Below are positions 1 to 5,409 of a stretch of DNA of 5,409 nt, piece after piece. This DNA comes from Gammaproteobacteria bacterium (lineage in GTDB: Bacteria > Pseudomonadota > Gammaproteobacteria > Eutrophobiales > Eutrophobiaceae). The translations under genes were made by a program, and so were the position numbers. The stretch's first letter is position 1. The number at the start of each line of letters is the position of its first letter. The notes under the pieces are model-generated. The model was given only the letters and a program-made list of their open reading frames with translations. It had not been told where the DNA came from and made no database searches. Location: contig VYCZ01000084.1 of assembly GCA_009843675.1 (NCBI GenBank), positions 12,787 to 18,195 of the forward strand, in the 5' to 3' direction.

Positions 1-1
1 C

Positions 2-178
2 TATGCCTTCGTTATCGTCAAACTGATGAACCACGCGGCAAAAGGCGTGACCGACAAGGACTTCGAACTGGCAAAAAAGATCGAGGAAGTGGTGATGTGG
101 CAACCGGGCGTGGACGAAGACAGCGCCCTGGACGGCACGCCGGACGACCAGCGCTTCAAGTACATCAAGTATGGCTGA
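2..178 (+). CDS. C-terminal part of a pterin-4a-carbinolamine dehydratase (PCD)-like protein, 5' end outside the window
   Basis: The frame is open from the window edge to TGA at 176-178 and gives 58 residues beginning YAFVIVKLMNH. The segment NHAAKGVTDKDFELAKKI resembles the last strand and helix of the PCD fold. It keeps the end of the family active-site signature, a His followed eight residues later by an Asp (visible residues 11 and 20). The active-site His pair expected earlier in the family lies outside the window. After the helix comes a tail of about 28 residues (from MWQPG to YIKYG) that short PCDs lack. Classical PCDs dehydrate 4a-hydroxytetrahydrobiopterin. A catalytically distinct relative, acRAF, helps Rubisco assembly and is encoded near carboxysome and cbbQO genes. 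COG2154 members have also been tied to Moco metabolism by gene context. The 21-nt gap to cbbQ suggests co-transcription. Family assignment is moderate; the choice between enzyme and Rubisco factor is open. Confidence 0.55.
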   Translation, partial: YAFVIVKLMNHAAKGVTDKDFELAKKIEEVVMWQPGVDEDSALDGTPDDQRFKYIKYG

Positions 179-188
179 CACGCGTATT

Positions 189-193
189 GGAGG
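189..193 (+). promoter_or_regulatory. Shine-Dalgarno site that decides the cbbQ start
   Basis: GGAGG at 189-193 lies 6 nt before GTG at 200 and only 3 nt before the in-frame TTG at 197. The spacing favours GTG 200 as the start codon, which shortens the longest open frame by one residue. Confidence 0.6.
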
Positions 194-199
194 CGTTTG

Positions 200-1012
200 G
201 TGAGCGCCAACCCCGTCAGGATTGAAGAATATGCCATCCGGCAGGAGCCTTACTATGAGCCTGCCGGCAACGAGATAGACATATTCGAGGCGGCCGCCGG
301 CAACGGCCTGCCTGTATTGCTGAAGGGTCCCACCGGGTGCGGCAAAACCCGGTTCATGGAATACATGAGCTGGCGTCTTGACCGGCCCGTGATCACGGTA
401 TCCTGCCATGATGATTTGTCCGCCTCCGACCTGGTAGGGCGCTACCTGATCAAGGGTGGGGAGACTGTCTGGGTTGACGGTCCGCTGACGCGGGCGGTGC
501 GTAGCGGCGCTATCTGCTACCTGGACGAGATCGTTGAGGCCAGGAAGGACACGACAGTGGTAATCCATCCCTTGTGTGATGACCGGCGTCTCCTGCCCAT
601 AGAAAAACTGGGTGAATTGCTGGAGGCCCCGCCGGAGTTCTGTTTGACGGTTTCCTACAACCCCGGGTACCAGAGCGTTCTCAAGGACTTGAAGCAGAGC
701 ACGCGGCAACGGTTTGTCGCGCTGGATTTTTCCTACCCCCAGCCCGACCGGGAAGTGGAGATCCTGGTGAAAGAAACAGGCGTCAACACGGCAACGGCCA
801 CGATGCTGGTCAGGTTTGCCGGCATGACCAGGAACCTTAAGGACAATGGGCTGACCGAAGGCGCCAGCACCAGGTTGATTGTGAACGCGGCCAGGTTGAT
901 CCGGCATGGCATAGCTCCCCGCCAAGCCTGTGAGACCGCGGTGAACCAGGCCCTCACCGACGACGAAGAAATACTGAAAACGGTCAGGGAACTTTGCGCC
1001 TCCGTAGTGTAA
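200..1012 (+). CDS. cbbQ: CbbQ/NorQ-family AAA+ ATPase (MoxR class), probable Rubisco activase motor
   Basis: 270 residues, a normal length for CbbQ/NirQ/NorQ ATPases. Numbering from GTG 200, the protein has Walker A GPTGCGKT at 43-50, Walker B ending in Asp109-Glu110 (CYLDE), the family block EARKDTTVVIHPL at 113-125, a sensor 1 Asn154 in SYNPGYQ, likely arginine finger residues in STRQRF at 167-172, and a sensor 2-like GASTR segment near residue 219. CbbQ forms hexamers that work with CbbO to strip inhibitory sugar phosphates from Rubisco, using ATP in the cytoplasm. NorQ/NirQ proteins, which help mature nitric oxide reductase, are very close in sequence. I prefer CbbQ because no nor genes are seen and a possible acRAF-like gene lies upstream, but the Rubisco genes are outside the window. 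The next gene starts 3 nt after the stop, so the pair is probably translationally coupled. The AAA+ family is certain; the substrate is not. Confidence 0.8.
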   Translation: MSANPVRIEEYAIRQEPYYEPAGNEIDIFEAAAGNGLPVLLKGPTGCGKTRFMEYMSWRLDRPVITVSCHDDLSASDLVGRYLIKGGETVWVDGPLTRAVRSGAICYLDEIVEARKDTTVVIHPLCDDRRLLPIEKLGELLEAPPEFCLTVSYNPGYQSVLKDLKQSTRQRFVALDFSYPQPDREVEILVKETGVNTATATMLVRFAGMTRNLKDNGLTEGASTRLIVNAARLIRHGIAPRQACETAVNQALTDDEEILKTVRELCASVV

Positions 1013-1015
1013 TTC

Positions 1016-3055
1016 GTGCCGGAACTTGACCCCGCAGCGCAGCGTCACGTAGATCAGTGGTTACAGATCCTGCAGCGGGACCATCCCGACTTGCAGGCGC
1101 ATTTTTCAGGCCGGCTCGACCGCGCGTTAGCTCTCCTGGAAATAGAAGGCGTTGATGCCTGGATGACCGCGATCCTGGACCGCTATGACAAACGCGGCCT
1201 GGGCGCTGCTATTGAGGCCATAGCAAACCTGGATGCATTCGCCGAAGACTACCGGGCCCGGCAATCCGGAGTGCGCCTGGAAGAACTCGAACCCTTCCTG
1301 GAAAAATATTTGACCGGCCTGGGCGGACGCCCCCTGCGCGTCATGAACGGAGAGCATGTCTTTACCGACACGGAGTCCATTTACCTGCCGGCTTTCTTGA
1401 ATGTCTTCGACAGGCGCAGTGATAATGAAACCCTGTACAAGCTGACCGCCGTGTATCACTGGGCGCAGAACCGCTACGGAGGCTGGCGCCTGGACGCCTT
1501 GGAACGCCTGTTGCAATTGCCCGGCCTGCCCCGCGCCCTGCCTGTTTTTGCGGCCCTGGAAAGCCTGCGCCTGGAGGCGCGCCTGGCCCTGTATTTTCCG
1601 GGGCTGCACCGGGAGTTGAGGCGCCTGGATAACCTGGACGAAGACGGCCGGGCGCGTTACCTGGCCTGGTCTGAGGATAACCGCTTGCTGCTGCAGGCCG
1701 GCGCAGGTCCCATGGACAGCATGGACAGGATAAGCGGCAACCTGGGGAAACCGCTCCCGGCGCGCAAGGCTTATCACGGCGAATACTTCCCGGAAACGGT
1801 CCTGGAAAAGCTGCGGGAGCGGGTGAAACAGGAGAAAGACAAATTGCAGCAGTCGCTGGCGCGACTCGGCCGGGAACAGCCGGGCCTGGTCATTGCCGGC
1901 GCCGGCGATCCGGACAATGCGCAATGGACGGTATCCGGGGTGGATCCCGGCGTTGGTTTTAACAGCGTAAACCAGGGGCCCGGCGCCTTGACACTGCTTT
2001 TCGGGGACCAGGAGCCTGTTGCCGATGACGAGGTAAAACAGTTGCTTGTGTCCATCATCCAGGACCTCGGCCGGTTGCCCGAAGATTACCTGCAGGTCAG
2101 TGGCGGTTATTCCGGTTACCCGCATACGGATACGGACAGCGGCCCGGGCGAGGCCGGCAAGGCCGCCGCGGGCTACGACCTGCAAAACCCGGTGTATTAC
2201 CCGGAATGGGATTACACCAGGCAACGCTACCGTAACGAATTCTGCGCCCTGACGGAAGTTGATGTCGCGCCGGTCGAGGACAATTTTTATACCGGGACAC
2301 TGGAGAAATACCGTTTTCACCTGCAATCGGTGCGCCGTTCGTTCGAGACGATGGCCGAGGGTTATGAACAGCGCAAGCGCCAGACTTTCGGCGATGAGAT
2401 CGATTTTGACGCCCTGGTGGAGGCCAGTGCCGACCGCCGGCAGGGCCTGGAGATGAGCGAGAACCTGTACAGTTGTTTCCACAGGAGCCGGCGTGACGTG
2501 GCGGTGATGTTCATGGTGGACATGAGCGGTTCCACCCGGGGCTGGGTTAACCTGGTGGAAAGAGAGGCGCTGGTGTTGCTCTGCGAGGCCCTGGAGATGT
2601 TATCCGACCCTTACGCCATCTACGGATTTTCCGGCAGGACACACAAGCGTTGTGAAATCTACCGGGTCAAAAAGTTTGAGGAGGCCTGCACGGCACTGGT
2701 GCGGGCCCGGATCAGCGGCATCAAACCCAGGACCTATACACGTATGGGCGTAGCAATACGCCACCTGGGAAAATACCTGCAGGCGCTGAAGGCCAGGTCC
2801 AGGTTGCTGATTACCCTGTCCGACGGCAAACCCGAGGATTACGGCGGTTACCGGGGCCGCTACGGCATGGAAGATACTCGCCAGGCCATCGCGGAAGTCC
2901 GCGCCGGCGGTGTCTATCCATTTTGCATTACCATCGACAACGAGGCGAGGGAGTACCTGCCCTACATGTATGGCAGCGCCAACTACACGGTGATCGATGA
3001 TGTGCGCAAACTGCCTTATAAGGTGTCCGACATCTACCGCCGTTTGACTACCTGA
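1016..3055 (+). CDS. cbbO: CbbO/NorD-type VWA-domain protein, partner of CbbQ
   Basis: 679 residues from a GTG start at 1016, right after the cbbQ stop; no clear Shine-Dalgarno is seen, which fits coupling to cbbQ. The first 300 residues are charged and helical with no recognised catalytic motif. A Gly-rich stretch (about 305-325) and a Gly/Asp-rich linker (about 362-385) follow, then the family motif YYPEWDY at 394-400. The VWA domain fills roughly 490-679. Its metal-ion-dependent adhesion site is intact: Asp502-x-Ser504-x-Ser506 (DMSGS), a Thr near 575 in YTRMG, and Asp603 in LSDGKP. There is no signal peptide or membrane segment, so it should be cytoplasmic. In the CbbQO activase, CbbO sits on the CbbQ hexamer and its VWA domain docks on Rubisco; NorD plays a like role for nitric oxide reductase. 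The last 8 bp overlap the end of moaC on the other strand. VWA/NorD family is firm; CbbO rather than NorD is inferred from context. Confidence 0.78.
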   Translation: MPELDPAAQRHVDQWLQILQRDHPDLQAHFSGRLDRALALLEIEGVDAWMTAILDRYDKRGLGAAIEAIANLDAFAEDYRARQSGVRLEELEPFLEKYLTGLGGRPLRVMNGEHVFTDTESIYLPAFLNVFDRRSDNETLYKLTAVYHWAQNRYGGWRLDALERLLQLPGLPRALPVFAALESLRLEARLALYFPGLHRELRRLDNLDEDGRARYLAWSEDNRLLLQAGAGPMDSMDRISGNLGKPLPARKAYHGEYFPETVLEKLRERVKQEKDKLQQSLARLGREQPGLVIAGAGDPDNAQWTVSGVDPGVGFNSVNQGPGALTLLFGDQEPVADDEVKQLLVSIIQDLGRLPEDYLQVSGGYSGYPHTDTDSGPGEAGKAAAGYDLQNPVYYPEWDYTRQRYRNEFCALTEVDVAPVEDNFYTGTLEKYRFHLQSVRRSFETMAEGYEQRKRQTFGDEIDFDALVEASADRRQGLEMSENLYSCFHRSRRDVAVMFMVDMSGSTRGWVNLVEREALVLLCEALEMLSDPYAIYGFSGRTHKRCEIYRVKKFEEACTALVRARISGIKPRTYTRMGVAIRHLGKYLQALKARSRLLITLSDGKPEDYGGYRGRYGMEDTRQAIAEVRAGGVYPFCITIDNEAREYLPYMYGSANYTVIDDVRKLPYKVSDIYRRLTT

Positions 3056-3521
3056 CCCAGCCTCCGGACTTCCCCCCTGATTTCTCCAGGAGTCTGACCG
3101 TCTCGATGCTCATGCCCCGGTCCACAGCCTTGCACATGTCGTAGATCGTCAGCAGGGTCACCTGCACCGCGTTCAACGCCTCCATTTCGACGCCGGTGGG
3201 ACCGACGGTCTCTACCTGCGCCCGGCAATACACCGCGCTCTCGCCGGACCTGGGTTCAAGACCGATGTCGATACGGCTGATGGCCAGCGGATGGCACAGC
3301 GGGATCAGCTCCGCGGTTTTCTTTGCCGCCATGATGCCGGCAACCCTGGCGATTCCCAGCACGTCCCCCTTCTTGTGTCCTCCCTCCATGATCAAGGCCA
3401 GCGTGCCGGCCTGCATCGTGATGGTCCCTTCAGCCACGGCGATACGGTGGGTTGCGTCCTTGGCCCCGACGTCAACCATGTGCGCTTCACCGGTTTCGTT
3501 GAAATGTGTCAGGTCCGCCAT
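3048..3521 (-). CDS. moaC: Cyclic pyranopterin monophosphate synthase MoaC (Moco biosynthesis)
   Basis: 157 residues, near the 161 of E. coli MoaC, and nearly collinear with it. MoaC converts the MoaA product, 3',8-cyclo-7,8-dihydro-GTP, to cyclic pyranopterin monophosphate, the second step of Moco synthesis, in the cytoplasm. Family blocks seen are [15 protein letters not shown] at 4-18, LIPLCHPL at 72-79, GVEMEAL at 110-116, TIYDMCKAV at 125-133 and KSGGKSG at 147-153. Residues known to matter in the family are all present: Lys51, His77, Glu112 and Glu114, Asp128 and Lys131. ATG at 3521 is preceded on the minus strand by a GGGAGA ribosome site (plus positions 3531-3536) with a 9-nt spacer. 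It diverges from moaD, and its stop lies inside the end of cbbO. moaA and moaB are not in the window, so step one must be encoded elsewhere. Confidence 0.96.
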   Translation of the reverse strand: MADLTHFNETGEAHMVDVGAKDATHRIAVAEGTITMQAGTLALIMEGGHKKGDVLGIARVAGIMAAKKTAELIPLCHPLAISRIDIGLEPRSGESAVYCRAQVETVGPTGVEMEALNAVQVTLLTIYDMCKAVDRGMSIETVRLLEKSGGKSGGWVR

Positions 3522-3526
3522 AAAGA

Positions 3527-3556
3527 TTCATCTCCCGTGTATTATGCGTTTATAAT
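3527..3556 (+). promoter_or_regulatory. Candidate sigma70-type promoter for moaDE
   Basis: A perfect TATAAT lies at 3551-3556. A weak -35 (TTCATC, 3527-3532, three of six consensus bases) sits 18 nt upstream. Transcription would begin near 3563 and leave a leader of about 33 nt before moaD. The -10 match is strong in an otherwise GC-rich region; the -35 match is poor, so activation by a protein is possible. Confidence 0.35.
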
Positions 3557-3558
3557 AC
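3539..3558. promoter_or_regulatory. Operator-like inverted repeat between moaC and moaD
   Basis: GTATTAT (3539-3545) and ATAATAC (3552-3558) are perfect reverse complements separated by 6 nt (GCGTTT). The site lies in the 74-bp divergent gap, just upstream of the moaC ribosome site, and its right arm covers the TATAAT proposed as the moaD -10 box. A dimeric regulator bound here could act on both directions. The AT-rich composition makes a chance palindrome possible, and no regulator family is recognised from the sequence alone. Confidence 0.4.
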
Positions 3559-3595
3559 GACAAACACCGTCAGGTTTATACGTAGCGCAAATTCA

Positions 3596-3832
3596 ATGTC
3601 CATAATTAAGGTAAAGTTTTTTGCCCGCATCCGGGAAGAAATGGGGCGCGCCGAAGACCAGCTCGACTTCAGGCACGGCCTCAAGGTCTCGGACGTCTGG
3701 AACTGGGCCAGCGGCGATGATGAAATACCGGAAGCGATGCTGGTGGCCGTCAACATGGAACACGTCAAGGGCGACCCCGAATTGAAGGAAGGAGATGAAG
3801 TCGCTTTCTTCCCGCCCGTCACGGGAGGGTGA
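3596..3832 (+). CDS. moaD: Molybdopterin synthase small subunit MoaD (sulfur carrier)
   Basis: 78 residues, close to the usual 80 or so. It has the ubiquitin-like MoaD/ThiS pattern: N-terminal strand IIKVKFFARIREEMG, a variable middle, then AVNMEHVKGDPELKEGDEVAFFPPVTGG ending in the required Gly-Gly. In the family MoeB or a homologue adenylates this C-terminus and loads it as a thiocarboxylate, and MoaD then feeds sulfur to cyclic pyranopterin monophosphate bound in MoaE. ATG 3596 is the first in-frame start and gives the expected N-terminus, though no clear ribosome site precedes it. moaE starts 10 nt after the stop, and the purine run GGGAGGG (3823-3829), which encodes the terminal Gly-Gly, may also serve as its ribosome site. 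Confidence 0.94.
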   Translation: MSIIKVKFFARIREEMGRAEDQLDFRHGLKVSDVWNWASGDDEIPEAMLVAVNMEHVKGDPELKEGDEVAFFPPVTGG

Positions 3833-3842
3833 GCCGGCCGTC

Positions 3843-4292
3843 ATGCGGGTGGAGTTGAGACCGGCGCCGTTCGATGCGGTGGCTGAAGTACGGGATTATC
3901 GCGCGTCCGGCGGCATTTCCGGCAAATCCGGCGCTACCAGTATCTTCATCGGCACCATGCGCGACTTCAATGAAGGTGAGGAAGTACGCAACATGACCCT
4001 GGAACATTATCCGGGCATGACGGAAAAGCACCTGGAAGAGATCTGCAAACAGGCGGAAAACCGCTGGGCCGTGCACGATATCCTGGTCCTGCATCGCACC
4101 GGGGACATCGAGGTGGGCGAAGACATCGTGCTGGTAGCGACCTGGGCGGCCCACCGGGGCGATGCCATTGACGCGACCCGTTTCATCATCGAGGATCTCA
4201 AACACAGGGCGCCGTTCTGGAAGAAGGAAGCGGTCAGCGAGGGGGAACGCTGGGTTGACAGGAACACCTCGGGGTATTTATCCGCAGATTAA
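3843..4292 (+). CDS. moaE: Molybdopterin synthase catalytic subunit MoaE
   Basis: 149 residues from ATG 3843, against about 150 in E. coli. MoaE dimerises, binds two MoaD chains and inserts two sulfurs into cyclic pyranopterin monophosphate to make molybdopterin. Family blocks seen are FIGTMRDFN at 35-43, LEHYPGMTEK at 53-62, VLHRTGDIEVGE at 82-93, AAHRGDA at 102-108 and LKHRAPFWKKE at 119-129. The residues that line the active site in E. coli MoaE have counterparts here: Arg40, His104, Arg105, Lys120 and Lys127. An in-frame ATG at 3795 inside moaD was rejected because the family N-terminus begins near 3843 and the purine-rich site before 3795 is too close. The last residues (GYLSAD) and the TAA stop are encoded by an extragenic-type tandem repeat, so the C-terminal tail has probably been rewritten; it lies beyond the conserved core. 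Confidence 0.95.
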   Translation: MRVELRPAPFDAVAEVRDYRASGGISGKSGATSIFIGTMRDFNEGEEVRNMTLEHYPGMTEKHLEEICKQAENRWAVHDILVLHRTGDIEVGEDIVLVATWAAHRGDAIDATRFIIEDLKHRAPFWKKEAVSEGERWVDRNTSGYLSAD

Positions 4293-4310
4293 CGCAGATT
4301 ACGCAGAGAA
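4277..4310. repeat. Short tandem repeat (CGCAGATTA type) at the end of moaE
   Basis: Three imperfect units follow each other: CGCAGATTAA at 4283-4292, CGCAGATTA at 4293-4301 and CGCAGAGAA at 4302-4310, preceded by ATTTATC. The motif resembles a sequence that recurs between genes in many bacterial genomes; I recognise the style from memory and cannot confirm the copy number here. The moaE stop codon (4290-4292) lies in the first unit. Confidence 0.6.
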
Positions 4311-4314
4311 CTTT

Positions 4315-4343
4315 GGGGTCAGAGTCTGTGTTACTCTGACCCC
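4315..4343. repeat. REP-type hairpin, 11-bp perfect arms
   Basis: GGGGTCAGAGT (4315-4325) pairs perfectly with ACTCTGACCCC (4333-4343) around a 7-nt loop. Sequences built on GGGGTCAGAGT recur in proteobacterial genomes and are often linked to REP-associated tyrosine transposases (RAYT); no transposase is present here. The RNA hairpin would be strong and lies between moaE and pqqB. It is followed by TTATATCGTTT rather than a clean U-run, so it would be a weak intrinsic terminator at best, or a 3'-end stabiliser for the moaDE message. Confidence 0.65.
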
Positions 4344-4386
4344 TTATATCGTTTAAATATCAATAAAAAGAGGAGTTTATATCATC

Positions 4387-5316
4387 ATGCGCATCAGGGT
4401 ATTAGGCGCAGCCGCAGGCGGCGGCTACCCGCAGTGGAACTGCAACCACCCCAACAGCCGGCGGGCCAGGCAGGATGACCCTGCGGCACCGCAACGCACC
4501 CAGTCTTCCATCGCGATCAGCTCCGACGGAGATGAGTGGTACCTGTTCAACGCGTCCCCGGACCTGCGCCAGCAGATAAACGACAACGATATCCTGCACC
4601 CCAGACAAGACCTGCGCCACAGCCCGATCATGGGCGCGGTGCTGACCAATGCCGACGTGGACCACGTAGCAGGTCTGTTGAACCTGCGCGAATCACAGCC
4701 CCTGCGCATCTACGCCACCCAGCGGGTGCTGGGTGTGCTGCAGGCGAATACCATATTCAATGTCCTGAACCCGAAATTCGTCAGCCGCGAACCCATGACC
4801 CTGAACGAACCCCTGGAACTGCAGAAACCGGACGGCAGCTCCATGGGAATACGCCTAACGCCTTTTGCCGTGCCGGGTAAAGTGGCCTTGTGGCTTGAAG
4901 ACGAGAGCAAAGGCAAGGATTTCGGTTCCGTGGATGAGGACACCATTGCCCTGTACGTGGAAGACACCAACAATGGGAAGTCATTTTACTACATGCCCGC
5001 CTGCGCCCGGGTGACGCCTGAACTGGCCGAACGCATCAGTGGCGCGGATCTGGTCTTCTTTGACGGCACATTATGGGTGGACGACGAGATGATCCGCGAC
5101 GGCGTGGGTATCAAGACAGGCAAGCGCATGGGCCATATCAGCGTCTCTGGAGAAGATGGCACCCTGGCCGCCCTGAAAGACTTGAGTATAAAGCGCAAAA
5201 TCTTTATCCACATCAATACTACCAACCCGATCCTCTATGCTAACAGCGAGGAACGCAGGGAGGTGGAAGCCGCGGGCTGGGAAGTGTCCTACGACGGCAT
5301 GGATATTAATTTATAG
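4387..5316 (+). CDS. pqqB: PQQ biosynthesis protein PqqB (metallo-beta-lactamase fold)
   Basis: 309 residues, the usual length. PqqB belongs to the metallo-beta-lactamase superfamily and is reported to act as an iron-dependent hydroxylase on the Glu-Tyr intermediate excised from PqqA. Family blocks seen are RVLGAAAGGGYPQWNCN at 4-20, RTQSSIAIS near 37-45, FNASPDLRQQI near 54-64, NADVDHVAGLLNLRE at 88-102, DGTLWVDDEM with GVGIKTGKRMGH in the last third, and HINTTNPIL near the C-terminus. Many homologues carry a CxCxxC zinc motif after the PQWN block; here it reads Cys19-x-His21-x-x-Ser24. AGGAG (4371-4375) lies 11 nt before ATG 4387, a slightly long spacer. The AT-rich leader from 4344 could hold a promoter, but no convincing box pair is seen. 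No pqqA peptide gene (about 22-29 codons with Glu-x3-Tyr) occurs on either strand in the gap before it or in the bases after it, and no pqqC follows at once. Periplasmic quinoprotein dehydrogenases would be the expected users of PQQ. Confidence 0.95.
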   Translation: MRIRVLGAAAGGGYPQWNCNHPNSRRARQDDPAAPQRTQSSIAISSDGDEWYLFNASPDLRQQINDNDILHPRQDLRHSPIMGAVLTNADVDHVAGLLNLRESQPLRIYATQRVLGVLQANTIFNVLNPKFVSREPMTLNEPLELQKPDGSSMGIRLTPFAVPGKVALWLEDESKGKDFGSVDEDTIALYVEDTNNGKSFYYMPACARVTPELAERISGADLVFFDGTLWVDDEMIRDGVGIKTGKRMGHISVSGEDGTLAALKDLSIKRKIFIHINTTNPILYANSEERREVEAAGWEVSYDGMDINL

Positions 5317-5343
5317 AACAATCTGTGGCTGAACCTCTACAGG

Positions 5344-5409
5344 TGGGGATGGCCTTTTCAAGACCCTCTGGAAGCCATGGATGGCTGGAAGGGAGCGTAC
5401 ATGGACGTA
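5344..5409. repeat. Probable dispersed extragenic repeat, cut by the window end
   Basis: The 93 bases after pqqB hold no recognised gene. From about 5344 the sequence has the form of a gammaproteobacterial extragenic element centred on AGCCAT-GG-ATGGCT (5373-5386, a perfect 6-bp-arm inverted repeat with 2-nt loop) followed by GGAAGGGAGCGTACATGGACG. Such elements often produce spurious predicted peptides reading SHGWLEGSVHGR, and that reading is present here. I recall the pattern but cannot search for copies. The alternative is that ATG 5401, which has AAGGGAG 6 nt upstream, begins another gene. Confidence 0.45.

Noticed and set aside
1127..2482. A 451-codon open frame on the minus strand opposite cbbO
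   Set aside because: It lies wholly within a well-supported gene, its translation shows no recognisable domain, and long antisense frames are expected opposite GC-rich coding DNA.
3196..3605. Plus-strand open frames of 119 and 104 codons opposite moaC
   Set aside because: MoaC on the minus strand matches its family along its whole length, and these frames run through the divergent control region with no protein-like motif.
3795..3842. Earlier ATG for moaE at 3795, overlapping moaD
   Set aside because: It adds 16 residues not typical of MoaE, and the purine-rich site before it is too close to the ATG; ATG 3843 gives the family N-terminus.
4162..4356. 64-codon plus-strand frame spanning the end of moaE and the repeats
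   Set aside because: It is a shifted reading of moaE followed by the repeats, and its peptide is the kind such repeats give by chance.
5317..5409. Open frame continuing past the pqqB stop, reading NNLWLNLYRWGWPF and onward
   Set aside because: It could suggest readthrough of the TAG or a pqqA-like peptide, but PqqB already ends at its normal C-terminus, no Glu-x3-Tyr motif occurs, and the DNA fits an extragenic repeat better.

Overview
The window reads as chromosome from a GC-rich proteobacterium, most likely a gammaproteobacterium. The gene types and the style of the intergenic repeats suggest this; nothing in the window fixes the taxon. A Rubisco-activase type gene pair points to an autotroph or mixotroph such as a sulfur oxidiser or methylotroph. 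The Rubisco genes themselves are not in view, so the lifestyle is inferred. Coding density is high: there is no gene-free stretch over 300 bases, and the two largest gaps are each below 100 bases.

Layout. (1) Bases 2-1012 and 1016-3055, plus strand: the tail of a pterin-4a-carbinolamine dehydratase (PCD)-like protein, then a CbbQ/NorQ-type AAA+ ATPase, then a CbbO/NorD-type protein with a C-terminal von Willebrand A (VWA) domain. Gaps are 21 and 3 nt, so this looks like one operon. The ATPase and VWA protein should form a motor plus adaptor that remodels a metabolic enzyme, Rubisco if this is CbbQO. The PCD-like protein may be an acRAF-like Rubisco assembly factor or a true pterin dehydratase. 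(2) Bases 3048-4292: molybdenum cofactor (Moco) genes. moaC is on the minus strand and runs into the end of cbbO, overlapping it by 8 bp. moaD and moaE are on the plus strand. moaC and moaDE diverge from a 74-bp AT-rich gap carrying a perfect 7+7 inverted repeat over a candidate -10 box. MoaC makes cyclic pyranopterin monophosphate; MoaD and MoaE then form molybdopterin synthase. (3) Bases 4277-4343: a short tandem repeat that supplies the stop codon of moaE, followed by a perfect 11-bp-arm hairpin of REP type. (4) Bases 4387-5316: pqqB, for pyrroloquinoline quinone (PQQ) synthesis, with no pqqA next to it and an altered N-terminal cysteine motif. (5) Bases 5317-5409: non-coding DNA that looks like part of a dispersed extragenic repeat, running off the end.

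No clearly new multi-gene system is visible. The best leads are the PCD-like gene fused by synteny to the activase pair, the operator-like palindrome between moaC and moaD, the unusual PqqB metal-site motif, and the two repeat islands flanking pqqB.
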